A stretch of DNA of 64,000 bases, taken from assembly GCA_036971615.1 (NCBI GenBank), contig JAYKKR010000024.1:1-64000 (forward strand), in the 5' to 3' direction. The notes under the pieces were generated by a model. It was not told the origin of the DNA and did no database searches. It saw nothing but the letters and a program-made list of their open reading frames with translations. This DNA comes from Amyloporia xantha. Taxonomy: Eukaryota > Basidiomycota > Agaricomycetes > Polyporales > Adustoporiaceae. The translations under genes and the position numbers were made by a program. This document shows positions 1 to 10,233 of the stretch, one piece after another (position 1 is the first letter of the stretch; each line of letters begins with the position of its first letter).

Positions 1-112
1 CCTAACCTAACCTAACCTAACCTAACCTAACCTAACCTAACCTAACCTAACCTAACCCTAACCTAACCTAACCTAACCTAACCTAACCTAACCTAACCTA
101 ACCTAACCCTAA
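1..112. repeat. Telomeric repeat array (CCTAA)n
   Basis: The window opens with about twenty tandem CCTAA units, interrupted by two 6-mer CCCTAA units, one near position 56 and one at the inner edge near 108. On the G-rich strand this reads TTAGG with occasional TTAGGG. C-rich repeats at the left edge are the expected orientation for a chromosome end. Most Agaricomycete telomeres are TTAGGG, so the 5-mer majority is unusual. It could be a variant telomerase template, a variant-rich inner zone, or a consensus artefact. Confidence 0.95.
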
Positions 113-537
113 GCGCGTTCTTTTCTCTCAACTCGTCTATTTACGGTATATTACCCTACTGTACAGGGTTTCGCTACGTAAATGTACCTCCCCGCTCCTA
201 ATCGGACCTACCCAAACCCAGAAGGGGGGTAAGTGTACCCCAACCCAGTTACGAAAACCCTATATAATTGAAGGCAAAGCTTATGATGATATTTGCTCCC
301 TTTATTCAGACAGAGCATATGACTTTCACTTATTGATGGAAGCCTTATAGACAGAAGGTATTCATGTTGAGTAACAGTCTTGGAGTTTGATTCAATAAGC
401 TAATAATCATCTCAATGTCTGGCTTTAATCACAATATATTGTAATTGAATGCCTCCATTGACATAAGCAAGTAAAAGAAAACAAATGGATATTATTGCAG
501 ACAAACTGTTTACAAATATTCAAGTTTCCATGCACCC
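113..537. other. Telomere-adjacent non-coding sequence
   Basis: I see no coding potential here. It is AT-rich from about 265. A stretch at about 235-270 (containing TACCCCAACCCA and CCCTATAAT) resembles a stretch at about 20,350-20,385, so it may be a copy of a subtelomeric boundary sequence. Confidence 0.5.
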
Positions 538-574
538 ATGAATACCGTCGTCGACAAAATTCATCTCCTGAGGC

Positions 575-705
575 TGCCTGAGAGGCGCCTCATTACCCAA
601 TATAGTAAGCCTCAGTGGCCTCTGAGGCGCCTCATTGCCATATATGGTAAGCCTCAGTGCCTCAGAGGCGCCTCATTACCAAATCAGGCAAGCCTCAGTG
701 CCTCT
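575..705. repeat. Three 41-42-bp tandem repeats with palindromic core
   Basis: Three consecutive units each carry the perfect palindrome GAGGCGCCTC, starting at 582, 624 and 665, followed by CATT, an AT-rich stretch and AAGCCTCAGTG. The period is 42 then 41 bp. The block lies about 250-370 bp upstream of the SET-domain gene, so it may be a promoter-proximal binding array or simple subtelomeric satellite. Further GCCTCAG fragments continue to about 870. Confidence 0.75.
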
Positions 706-947
706 CATGCCATTTGTCAGCATTGGCCTCAGAAAAGCCGTACAAAATGCTCACTTGGCCATGAATATGGTCGTCGACCAAATTCAATCTGGCTTACAGA
801 CTCACTCTTTCTGCCGGCCTCTTGCCTTTTATGGGTGCCTCAGTTCCCGCGTGGCCTCGCCTCAGTCGGAAATGGGGCCTGTTCCGGGGGAGTATATAAC
901 TAGGGATTCTGAGGCAGTAAGTCCGATGAATAACTGTGAAGGAATGA

Positions 948-1742
948 TTGAAAGGATGCTCACCAAAGATGAGCAGTCTCATCATGCGATATGGACTGCT
1001 GTATTCGGAGCACAGCATGGTGAAGCTTGAGAAGGTGTCATTTGATGGGGAACACGCGTCGCTCGGATTCCGCGCTGCAGTGGATATTCCGCCTGACAGA
1101 TATCTTCTGACGACGTGCTCATCGATGTCATTGGACGTGGTTCCATGGGAGTCAGGATTTTCGCTAATACAGTCGTCGAACAAACAACGTGGTCCCCGAG
1201 GAGTCCGATTGATCTTGGGACCGTTCCGGTTTGGCAACCATGACTGCCAGCCGAATTGTCAGGTGAGTGGAAGGGAGCACGAGGGAAGTGCATAGCAGGA
1301 AAAGGGAGTGAAGCTGAGAAATGGGATGATCGAACAGATTGTGGCGATACCGAACAGCCACGCATACGCATGGTTCAGCCTGCGGAAGATATCGGCAGGG
1401 GAGAGCGTGACGGCGAGCTACACGGCGGAGGGATACATGGAGAAAGACTGTCGTTGCGCGAGCTGTCATCCGGAAGCGCCTCCTGAGGCGCCGCGCCGAG
1501 GAATTGACTATTCGAAGTTTGTGCCGAGCGAAGAGAAACCAGGAAGACATCGGGGAGGGAAGAGAGCGAGAAGAAAATGGAGGAAGAAGTATGGACAGGG
1601 AGATGGTGGAGCGAACGGGGAAGCGAAGGAAGCTGGACCGTCGCGCAGGAGGGCAGAGGATGAGTCGGTGCTGGCAGGAGCAGGAACGCCGGGAGGAGAA
1701 GGCGAGGAAGCGGACGAAGAGGACGATATCTGGTCGTCGTGA
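948..1742 (+). CDS. SET-domain protein, SUV4-20-like (two exons)
   Basis: Likely histone-lysine N-methyltransferase-type protein. I model exons 948-1262 and 1338-1742 (about 239 aa) joined by a 75-bp GT-AG phase-0 intron. Exon 1 ends in the SET signature FGNHDCQPNCQ (NHxCxPN, S-adenosylmethionine and lysine-channel motif). Exon 2 opens with IVAIPNSHAYAWFSLRKI, then AGESVTASYT, then the post-SET cysteines in KDCRCASC. The motif order and spacing fit the SUV4-20 class seen in many mushroom genomes. The C-terminus is basic, then acidic, and probably disordered. Exon 1 starts close to the SET core, so an upstream exon may be missing: an in-frame start before 948 is not visible, and a different reading frame is open from 635 to 1030. 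The gene is only about 0.9 kb from the telomere. The SET assignment is firm; substrate and activity are unknown. Confidence 0.75.
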
Positions 1743-3381
1743 CGGAATATAAGAGCATTGAGGCTATCGCTCCAGAATAGGGCATGATACATGTAAGTAT
1801 TGGGGCGAGCCGAACAATTTCAACTCTGATCGAACGATACTGGTACGCAGGGCGATCGGTCTACAACGATTGTGCGTGGAACTCTCTGAGTACGGCAGAA
1901 ATCGAAGAAAAAGACATGTATTGCATTATGATCGCACAGTATATACATGATACATGAGAACACTACTACGGCGAGCGCGAGGATAGTACAAAATACGGAA
2001 AGGCGGAATGCAAAGGGGGACAGGGGAGGAGGCGCAGGTATTGAGAAGCGTATCGCGCTTAGAGTCGTGGAAGTTGTCGAATGAGCGAAGAAGAAATGAG
2101 AAGAAAAACCGAAATACGCACGTGAAAGGGGACTCTAATGAGCGCGAGGAAGGCACGGGATCGAACGCGCGAGGTCACGAGGTTTGAACGCGTCGAGATC
2201 GAGATGTGGCTGAGATGTGGCTGAAGTTCGATCTCCGATCGAACTGAGTTCGATGAGGTCTTGACGCGCTGTCTCTCTCTTTCCTCACTCCCTCCACCAT
2301 CCTCTCCCTACTCGATTCGTACCTGGCAGCGTCGGCGCGTCCTGGCGGTGACGTGCAGTCCCTGTGCACGGAGGCCAAGGCGCCCGGGATAGCTGTGTGC
2401 GCCGGGCCTCCAAGCGCACACTGCTGTCATCAAACGAACGTCAATGACAACGCGGATATGAATTCGACGACGGGAGGACGGGGGGAGCGAAGAGAAGACA
2501 CGCCAAGAGCTCAAGCCACGCGGATACGCGCGTCGGTCAAGCAAGAGGCAAGCCACGCGGATACGCGCGTTGGGCCATGCAAGAGGCAAATCACGCGGAT
2601 ACGCGCGTCGGGCCATGCAAGAAAAGAAAGCGAAAGAGAAGGTAAGGAAAGCGAAAGAAAGGGAGAAGGTAGGGAAAGCGAAAGAAGAGGATAAGGTAGG
2701 GAAAGCGAAAGAAAAGGATAAGGTAGGGAACACGAAACCGAAGGAGACGGCAGGGAAAGCACAAGCGAAGAAGAAGGTAGGGACAGCGAACGAAAGGGAG
2801 AAGGGCTAAGAGAAGGACACCGCGAGAAGAGAAACGAACGCAGCGTCGAGGGGAAGAAAAGGAAGCTAAGAAAGACGAGCGACGAGGTAAGATAGAAATG
2901 ACGGAGGCACGCAGAGATGCGAAAGAAACACGGAACGAAACAGACACAGGGCGCGCCGATAGACTACAGGGGAGAGAGAGACAGGAAGCGACATGAACGG
3001 TGAGTGCGAGGGCGCTGTATAGTGCAGTCCTCGCAACAGCGAGGGCAGGCCCACGGAGGGCGTGCAACTAACCGAATAGCAGTGTGGCTGCGGATAACGG
3101 TAAGCGATGCGAATGCGAGAGGGACGGAGACACTGCGAAGGTGCCAACAAAAGGAGATAAGTCTCCACCATTCCCTGGCAGCAACCAGGGTGCAGTTCGA
3201 ATGCGGTGAGTGCAATTATCGTGACATGGGTGCCGCATCGAAGTAGTAGTATTACAAAAATGAGAAATAAAATAACATTTGGAATACGGGTGTGAATGTG
3301 CGCTGTGAATGCGTACAAATGGAATAAGACTCGGATGCCCGATATACTGTAATAACAATAACAACAGAGGCGTTAAACTGA
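1743..3381. other. Non-coding, low-complexity subtelomeric tract
   Basis: I find no convincing gene. At 2510-2620 there are three imperfect units of about 40 bp built on CACGCGGATACGCGCGT. At 2630-2800 there is a purine-rich minisatellite built on AAGGTAGGGAAAGCGAAAG, which produces spurious long open frames on both strands. Confidence 0.6.
2510..2810. repeat. Purine-rich minisatellites
   Basis: Two adjacent tandem blocks are visible: CACGCGGATACGCGCGT units at about 2517, 2556 and 2594, then GGTAGGGAAAGCGAAAGAA units of about 30-33 bp from about 2640 to 2800. They share no obvious relation to the palindrome families elsewhere in the window. Confidence 0.75.
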
Positions 3382-3615
3382 GGAATAGCGTCCCGGGACG
3401 CTATTCCTAATATCGACGTACCTTTATATCCGTGGAATAGCGTCCCAGGACGCTATTCCTCAGTAATTCACATCTGCATTTTCATGGAATAGCGTCCTGG
3501 GACGCTATTCCACGGATATAAAGGTACGTCGATATTAGGAATAGCGTCCCGGGACGCTATTCCTAATAATATCTACCTAAGCGTATTGTGGAATAGCGTC
3601 CTGGGACGCTATTCC
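3382..3615. repeat. Family-1 palindrome array, 5 copies at an exact 52-bp period
   Basis: Copies of the 26-bp palindrome (arm GGAATAGCGTCC, 2-bp centre CG, CA or TG, then the reverse-complement arm) start at 3382, 3434, 3486, 3538 and 3590, so every step is exactly 52 bp and every spacer is 26 bp. Spacer 1 and spacer 3 are exact reverse complements of each other, so 3382-3459 and 3486-3563 form a larger inverted repeat. The array sits 3' of gene A1 (stop codon at 3759), in its 3' untranslated or flanking region. Confidence 0.97.
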
Positions 3616-3758
3616 TAAGATCGACGTGTGTTTCACGCACATGAAGGTAACACGGAACTGATCATGATATTAAACAAACTGCGCGAAGAGTGTAAGATAT
3701 GCTAAAATAAAACTATGCGTTCGACTACGACTGCTACGTGGATAGTGACATTAGAGAA

Positions 3759-6700
3759 TTATGCATCGATGACAATAGGATCCTCCGCTTCGTCTCCCGT
3801 TTCAAGTTCGAAGGGATGTTTCTCTTCGGCCTGCTTCATCAACGCCTTCCAGATGGGATCGTCGTGGTCTTCATCGGAGCTGCTGGAGATGTCGATGTCG
3901 AGGATGGAAGTGAAATCCTGCGTCGCCTTCCCCTTTCCCTTCGCGTTGCTTCCCTTGCGAGCCGTTCCTTTTCCCTTAGACTGTGGGAGGGAAGACGCGA
4001 CCACGGTTGACGAACCCTGGACGAAATCTTCACCGTTGGCGGAGGCTAGGCGAGGACGCTTTGAAGAAGACGGGCCCATCATATCCGACGAGCTGTCTGT
4101 ATCATCGTCGTTGAGGATTCGATCAACCCATGCAGGCGTAGATGAGGGGGCGTGACGGTGTTTGCGACGAGAAGCAGATGCGGAGCGCGTAGAAGGGCCG
4201 GGCGCGTCGAGATCCATTGGCAAATCGAAGGTCATCAAGTCGTGACGAGGGGCCGTAGGGTAATGCGGATTGATGAGCGGAGCGTCGAGCGTCGGAGGTG
4301 TGAAGGCGGTGCGTGCGATGCACTGGCCACGGTGCTGGGCGAGTTCAAGAGCCATGGGTGCGCCGAAGATGAGAACGCAAGCGTCGAAAGGGCCATAGGG
4401 GAGATCGTGAAGCATGGTCTTGAGCTTGTGATAAAGATCGATGAGGATGTGGTCTTCGAAGAAGTTCCAGTCGCGCTTGAAGATTGCGGCTTTCCAGATC
4501 TTCGAGCCGGAAGCCCAAGCGAGACCAAGACGCACCATGTTCAAGTGACCGATGCCCTTGGCGGAGTGCTTCTTGGTCCAAGGCTGTCCCAAGGCACCCG
4601 TACGAGCGAAATGACGACGAATGGGGCTTTGAGGGTCATGCAGGCCGATGATGTAGGTGGTGACCATCGGAATGAAAGGCACGGGGTCCTTCGAGCCCTT
4701 GCGCGTAGGATGAGGCTCCCATGGGAGCTGGCGGATGGCATGAATGGTCTCGCTTTGGCTCGCGCCCAGGGGAACTACCCTCTTGCTCGTCTTGTCGTAG
4801 AAGACATTCGGCACCGCCTTCGACATGGAAATGGCGAAGAAGAGGGCTAGGTGGTGGACTTTGTTGGCGAAGTTGAAGTTCTCCTTGACGTAGCGGTAAG
4901 TCTCCATCACATATCTCGCTGCCTCCGAGTTTGCGTCGCCGCCGTCGCCGTCGTCGAGGATCAAACTCTCGTAAGACATTTCGAATTCGTCCGGCAAGAC
5001 CTGACACTTGAAGACAGTGTGCAGCTTTTGAATCGGAATGTCAGAGGCTGTCCAAGGGGCACGGGTGTTCTCGGCGGCGGCGCGTCGACCGGAGGTGCTA
5101 GCGATGATCTGGTGAGTGACGGAGGGGCTTTGCGTCATGGCGAGGCGCATGGTGCGCATTTCCTCGTACTCTGCGCCCTCGAGCATCTTGCCGATATCGG
5201 TCCAGAAGCGCGGCGAAGCCAATCTGTGCGGACGCCCTTTCTTGCCGGAGTGAGGAGGCTTGTCAGGAACGAAGCTGATGAAGGAGCTGTCGATGGCCAT
5301 GACGAAAGCCTGACAGACCCAGTTGCGAAGACAGTGCTGTCTGCGGTTTGTGAGGGCTGGACTGACGGATGGCTTCTTGAAGTCCTTCGGCGCGCAGGAG
5401 AGCATGTAGTGGACGGCGATCTTGATGACGGTGTTCATGGCGCCTCCGCTGAGTAAAGGAGCCTCGATGGGAGTGGAATCTTCCTTGCCCAAAGCGAAGA
5501 GACGACTTGCGAACTGGAGGATGGTCATCTTGGACTTGTTCGGATTGGGAAGTCCGAGGTAAAGGTCCTCTGGGTCAGCGGTGATGGCACGAAGGAGAGC
5601 GTCGTACGCGCCGTCCTTGTATGACAAGGGGTGGGCGGACTTGAGCCATTTGTCGAGTGCTCGCTTGCGCTCATCATGGTGCTGTCTGGTGATGATATCG
5701 GCGGACGCGGCGAAGCCAGAGTTGGTAGGGGATGGCTCGATCATCTTCCTGAGCTCCTCTTCGACGAGTTTGGAGACGCTAGCCTTGACGTCGGAAATGT
5801 AGACCTCGAGGGCGACCTCAGCGACCATGGCCGCATGCCGAACAGAAGGGGAATAAGACTTGTATTTGTGAGGCGGCATGTGGTGGAAAATCATGCTGAT
5901 GCGAAGGTCGGTGAAATACGCCTGGCATGATTAAAAAAGAGAACATCAGTAATGATCGAGATGAATGGAATTGAATGTGGGTGAGGCTTACCAAGAAGTG
6001 GACAGATCCATAAGTGAGTTCTTGCGCGCGGCGGGATGCCACTGCAGGGAGCCTGTTAGGACCGACGGTAGGATAGTCTTGTGGGCGCATCTGGAAGGAG
6101 GTGGTGATGGTGGGGCTTATGCGAACGATGGGGGAGAGGGTGGGCATGCCGAGGGTGAGGAGACTGCGAACGATCCATAAGGGGCCCATGGACTGAGTGG
6201 AGAGGACCTTGGCGTTTCCTGTGTGAGCATAGGCGAGCACGCGCTCGAGCATAGCACACATTTCGATATCGATGGCAGGGGGCCTGAGCAGCAGGTCGAT
6301 GACAGGGCCGATAGTGAAGATGATCTTGTCCAAGTTGTCCCTGTGATTGGCGAAGATGCGCTCTATGAGGGAGGTGACGCCATAGGACGTCCACTGATAG
6401 ACCGCAGGAAAAGCCTGGAAAATCAAAGGTGATGTGAGCGCTTTGAAGAAGAAGAAGGAGCAAAATGAGAAAAAAGACTGAATGAGACTTACATCTGCAT
6501 GAAAGACGACAATGTGTCTCTTGAGATCGTCGAAGACATGAGGATGGCTCCAGGCCGCGGTCAGCTTGAGGATGATGCTCTTGTATATCTCGCTGTAATA
6601 AAGAAGACAGTGATGGGGAAGGAAGGGAACTTGGATTAGTGCCAAGTGCGAAAAGAAAAGAAAGCGAGATAGAGGAAAGGACATACGTTCCGTGTCGCTG

Positions 6701-9447
6701 AGCCTCAGGGATGCTATCCATATCGATCTGGTAGACGTTCTCCATTCGCAAGGCGCGAGGGACGTCGGGAAGGTCGATGCGTTTGTTGAATCGTTCATGA
6801 GGCAGGTTGAGGGAGCACTTGCGCCAGATGTGACGATGGATTTTCTTGCCCTCCGGCGTTCGGGCGTATGCGCCAGCGAGGGCCATGCCGACGGAACCCT
6901 GGCAGATCTCATGCATGCCAGAGCTGGGGCGAACGCGATGGGAGATGCTGTTGTAACCCTGAAAGCAAACGGGCGTGACGACGGGAGCTGTGAACAATTC
7001 GTCCATGACGGCGTCTTCCTCATCGTCGGTGTCGACGACTGTGGGACGTCGAGAGCGAGTGCGCCGAGTCGAGGAGCGGGCTGTGGAGGAGAAAGGACCA
7101 GGGCGTCGATTAGTACGTGGACGGTCGTCGTCATCGTCGTCCTCGTCGTTGTCGTCTTGACCCTCATCCTCATCGTCCGTCTCGACATACGCGCGGCGAG
7201 CGGAAGCGGTGTCCCTTCGCGCACGACGCTTGCGGATAGCGTCGTAGTGATCGTTGATATTGTCGATGAAGGGCAAGACGGCGGTGGGGATGGCGTTGGC
7301 CTGACAGTTTCCGATAGTGCGGAGGAGGGCTTGAGGGTAGAGACGGACGCTAGTAGCGGAGCGATGCTCGGGGCGTCTTGTTTCGGAGTCGTTGTACGAG
7401 GACCGAGGAGGGTTAGCGTTTGTCGGTCTGGACTCCCAGCCCCTTCCGTCTCGACGGGGATACTCATGGCTGTCGTCGTCGTCGTCCAGAGTCGTCAGAG
7501 TCGGAAACCTCATCGAGTTCAGGCATGTCGGCGTATATGTCTTCCACTTCGTTTTCACCCTGAACGTGGCCCTGATCCTGGTCTCGAGGAACGCTCTGGG
7601 GCATGACGGCGGGTTCGAACATGTCGGCGCAGGTTTCGAGATTGAGGAGGGGGGCGCAAGGCAAGGCGTCGCTATCGACAGCGGCTTGGAAACGAGGGAT
7701 GCGACGGCCCGATGGATTAAAGATATGAATTGGATTGCCCTGCTCGTCTTCGTAAGGCAGGCGATGAAGTTCGCGAATGCGCTGACGAGTGTCTGGATTG
7801 GGCGAATCGTAGATGACGGGGTTCTTGTTGACGATATCGATAAGGGATCTTTTTTCCCACTCTCGAACCTCATGACAGCTGAAGAATATATTAGTGTGTG
7901 GGAAGTGAGATAGAAAACGGACAGGAAAGACTCACGAGATATGGGATGCGAGGGCGATAGAATAGAACTGGATCTTATGATACTTGCGGGACCTCTTCCA
8001 CACGTCGAGCTCAGCGTTGAATTGATCACGGACGGCGACGGGTTGGTTTTGGCCATATCGAACCGAGATGAATATAGGTTCGCTCTTCATTAAGAACCCG
8101 TCCTCCTTCCACTCAGCCGGAGCCTGAGCGAGCCACGGCTCCCACTGGTCACAGATTTGATCACTGAGCTTCACAGTATCGACCAGGCGCATCTCGAGCG
8201 CGTTGAAATCCCTGTTAAATTTTGAAGAACGCCAAGGGTGGAGAATGGTGGAATAGCGTCCCAGGACGGTATTCCGTGAAACGCAAGAGGTGAATATCGT
8301 AGGAATAGCGTCCCGGGACGATATTCCACGGAAACGCAGCATGAAGGTCGGATAAAAGGAGGTTTTCGTCAGTATATATCATGCAATAGATTAACGGGAT
8401 ACGCACAGGATATTGGTGCACTGAGACAGCGTGAGCTTTTTCGGGTCCTTCTCCCCGGGAGACCCGTAGGGCCGAGTGACGGCGATGGGCTGGGTGGGGA
8501 TCAAGCTGACGCAGTGGGCGAGGAACAAGCGCAACATCTCGATGTGATGAGGCAGCATACGAGAATCACCCGTTTCTCGAGCGGCGTACGACATATCACC
8601 CAACTGCTCTTGCGCCATCCTTTCGGCATCGGCGGCGCGCCAGTTGTGGGGGCGCATAGCGAGCCAGACCTCCGACAACGCGCAGCGGCCGACGTACATC
8701 ATACGACGCTCGGTGGAAAACCCTCGACGACCGAACTTGGCTTTGAAGATACGGTAAGGCTTGTGGACGTCGAGCACGAAGCTGTAGGTCGGATCGACCA
8801 CAGCGTTCGGCAGGATAGCGTCGAGGCCGGTCTCGCGAGGGACGACCTCCTCGTAGTCGATGAAATGCTCGCGGAGCTCCCAGACGAGATCGTCACTGTC
8901 AGAAGGGATCACGTACTTGGGGTCGATCTGGAGCTTGACCTTCTTGCGAAGAAGGTTGATGGCGCTCGTCTGGTCGTGACGCCTGAAGTTGCGCTCGAAG
9001 GCGGAGAGAGGAACGGTGATGGTGGGCTGCTGGTCCCAGTTGACAGGAGGGTTCCTGCTGTCCGCGTCGTACAGGAGACAGCGTTGCACCTCCTCTTGAC
9101 CGAGGGCGTCGTGCGCGAGGATCCCGTTGGGGACATCGTCGATGTCGAACGGGCCCAGAGCGCCGGCAAGAGTGAGCTGGAAATCGCTCGTCTCTTCGGC
9201 CCTGGAGAACAAACACGATGGTGAGCCTCGTATCTCCTGCGCAGAACGAGTAACACTTACGCATCTTCCTCAGTGACGAAGTTCGCGAGAACTTCGTGCG
9301 CCGGAGGAGGCGCATTTCCTTCGTCCGCACTGTCGCTGCTGAACACCAAGACAAAGAGGTCAGCAAATCACTCATAAATACAGAGTAGCGGGTTCCGACT
9401 TACACGTCGAAACGAGCAGCGATATCGTCCACGTCCATGGGGTCCAT
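3759..9447 (-). CDS. Module A gene 1 (A1): large subtelomeric protein of unknown function
   Basis: Function not recognised. I model eight exons: 9404-9447, 9261-9338, 8407-9201, 7936-8211, 6687-7878, 6493-6592, 5992-6414 and 3759-5921 (about 1,690 aa). All junctions are GT-AG and keep frame except one break inside the fifth exon near 7,490, in an acidic GAC-repeat stretch. That break could be a real frameshift or an assembly indel. The start MDPMDVDDIA is chosen because B1 shows the same three-short-exon opening. Conserved blocks shared with B1 include MMYVGRC, YGQNQPV, SHRVRP and FIPMVT. The middle and the C-terminal 150 residues are acidic and serine-rich, ending DPIVIDA, and look disordered. 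No transmembrane segment is evident. The third intron (8212-8406) carries two family-1 palindromes. A2 lies 786 bp upstream in the same orientation. It may be an intact member of a subtelomeric family or a recent pseudogene. Confidence 0.75.
8250..8327. repeat. Family-1 palindromes inside A1 intron 3 (2 copies)
   Basis: Copies start at 8250 and 8302, 52 bp apart, with a 26-bp spacer. Both lie within the 195-bp intron 8212-8406. The homologous intron of B1 (55,195-55,595) instead contains four family-2 palindromes. The copies have one or two arm mismatches (GGTATTCC and GATATTCC at the right ends). Confidence 0.95.
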
Positions 9448-10233
9448 GAAGGGCAGCAGAGTCGAAGGATTTTGGAAAGCGAGTAGAGATAGATGTAGAG
9501 AAAGCGGGAGAGCGATGTTCGAAGACAAAGGACGCTATGCTTGTCTGAGGACAGGCTCTGCAGAGCATGGAGAGGATGAGGCTGGCTTTTATACACCAAC
9601 TGTTTGTTTGGATATCGCCTTCGGCCGTACGACCTGGTCGGGCCACTCGCAAATTTGGAATAATTTGAAACATTTCGGTCTCAATTTTTCTTTCGTTGAC
9701 ACCCGACGGAGCGTGACCCGACCCTGAAGCCGTCGCTCGTCGGCAAGCTTAACAGGGAATGGAATCGGAAAGGCGAGATCGCGCTGAACGCGCGATCTAA
9801 CCAAAAGCGGATTCGACGCGTTAACTCAAAGGTGGGATCATCGGTAGTCCCGCATTAGGGACGCAGCGGGGATCTCGCATGGATGAACGCTGCTGCGGCA
9901 CATACCATTAAGGGAAATGAGATCTGTGTTTCAGATATACTTCCGGGTACTACTCCGCGCCGGACGGGGCGAAGTCGCTAACTTCGCAGGCATCGGATGC
10001 AATAGTAGTGCGCTTGACACGCAGCCTGCCTCCGAGGCCAGTGCGCTCGAGACAGATTCCACTGGTATACACGCTCCAGAGTGCATAAATGATAACTATT
10101 GCCATTGCAAAGGTACTGCTATTTAAGTAAAGGACATGAAGCAGGGTGAAGATATTAGTAGCAGGAAAAGGCGCAACGTTGCGCCGATAGATAAACGAAA
10201 ATGACATAAGCTGCATGACAACGAAATGTGCGA
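9448..10233. promoter_or_regulatory. A2-A1 intergenic region and presumptive A1 promoter
   Basis: About 786 bp separates the A2 stop codon from the A1 start on the minus strand. It contains no palindrome of either family and no convincing gene. I could not identify a clear TATA element. It must hold the A2 terminator and A1 promoter if the two genes are transcribed separately. Confidence 0.35.

Noticed and set aside
3382..3615. A true prokaryotic CRISPR array
   Set aside because: The repeat-spacer geometry is similar, but the host is a eukaryote, no cas genes are present, the repeats are full palindromes, and some spacers are reverse complements or relatives of each other.
4152..5456. Plus-strand open frames opposite A1 exon 8
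   Set aside because: They are the reverse of a 2.1-kb exon that is conserved with B1; nothing recognisable is encoded.
6692..7606. 304-codon open frame on the plus strand
   Set aside because: Antisense to the conserved A1 exon 6,687-7,878, with low-complexity Val/Ser runs complementary to the acidic stretch.
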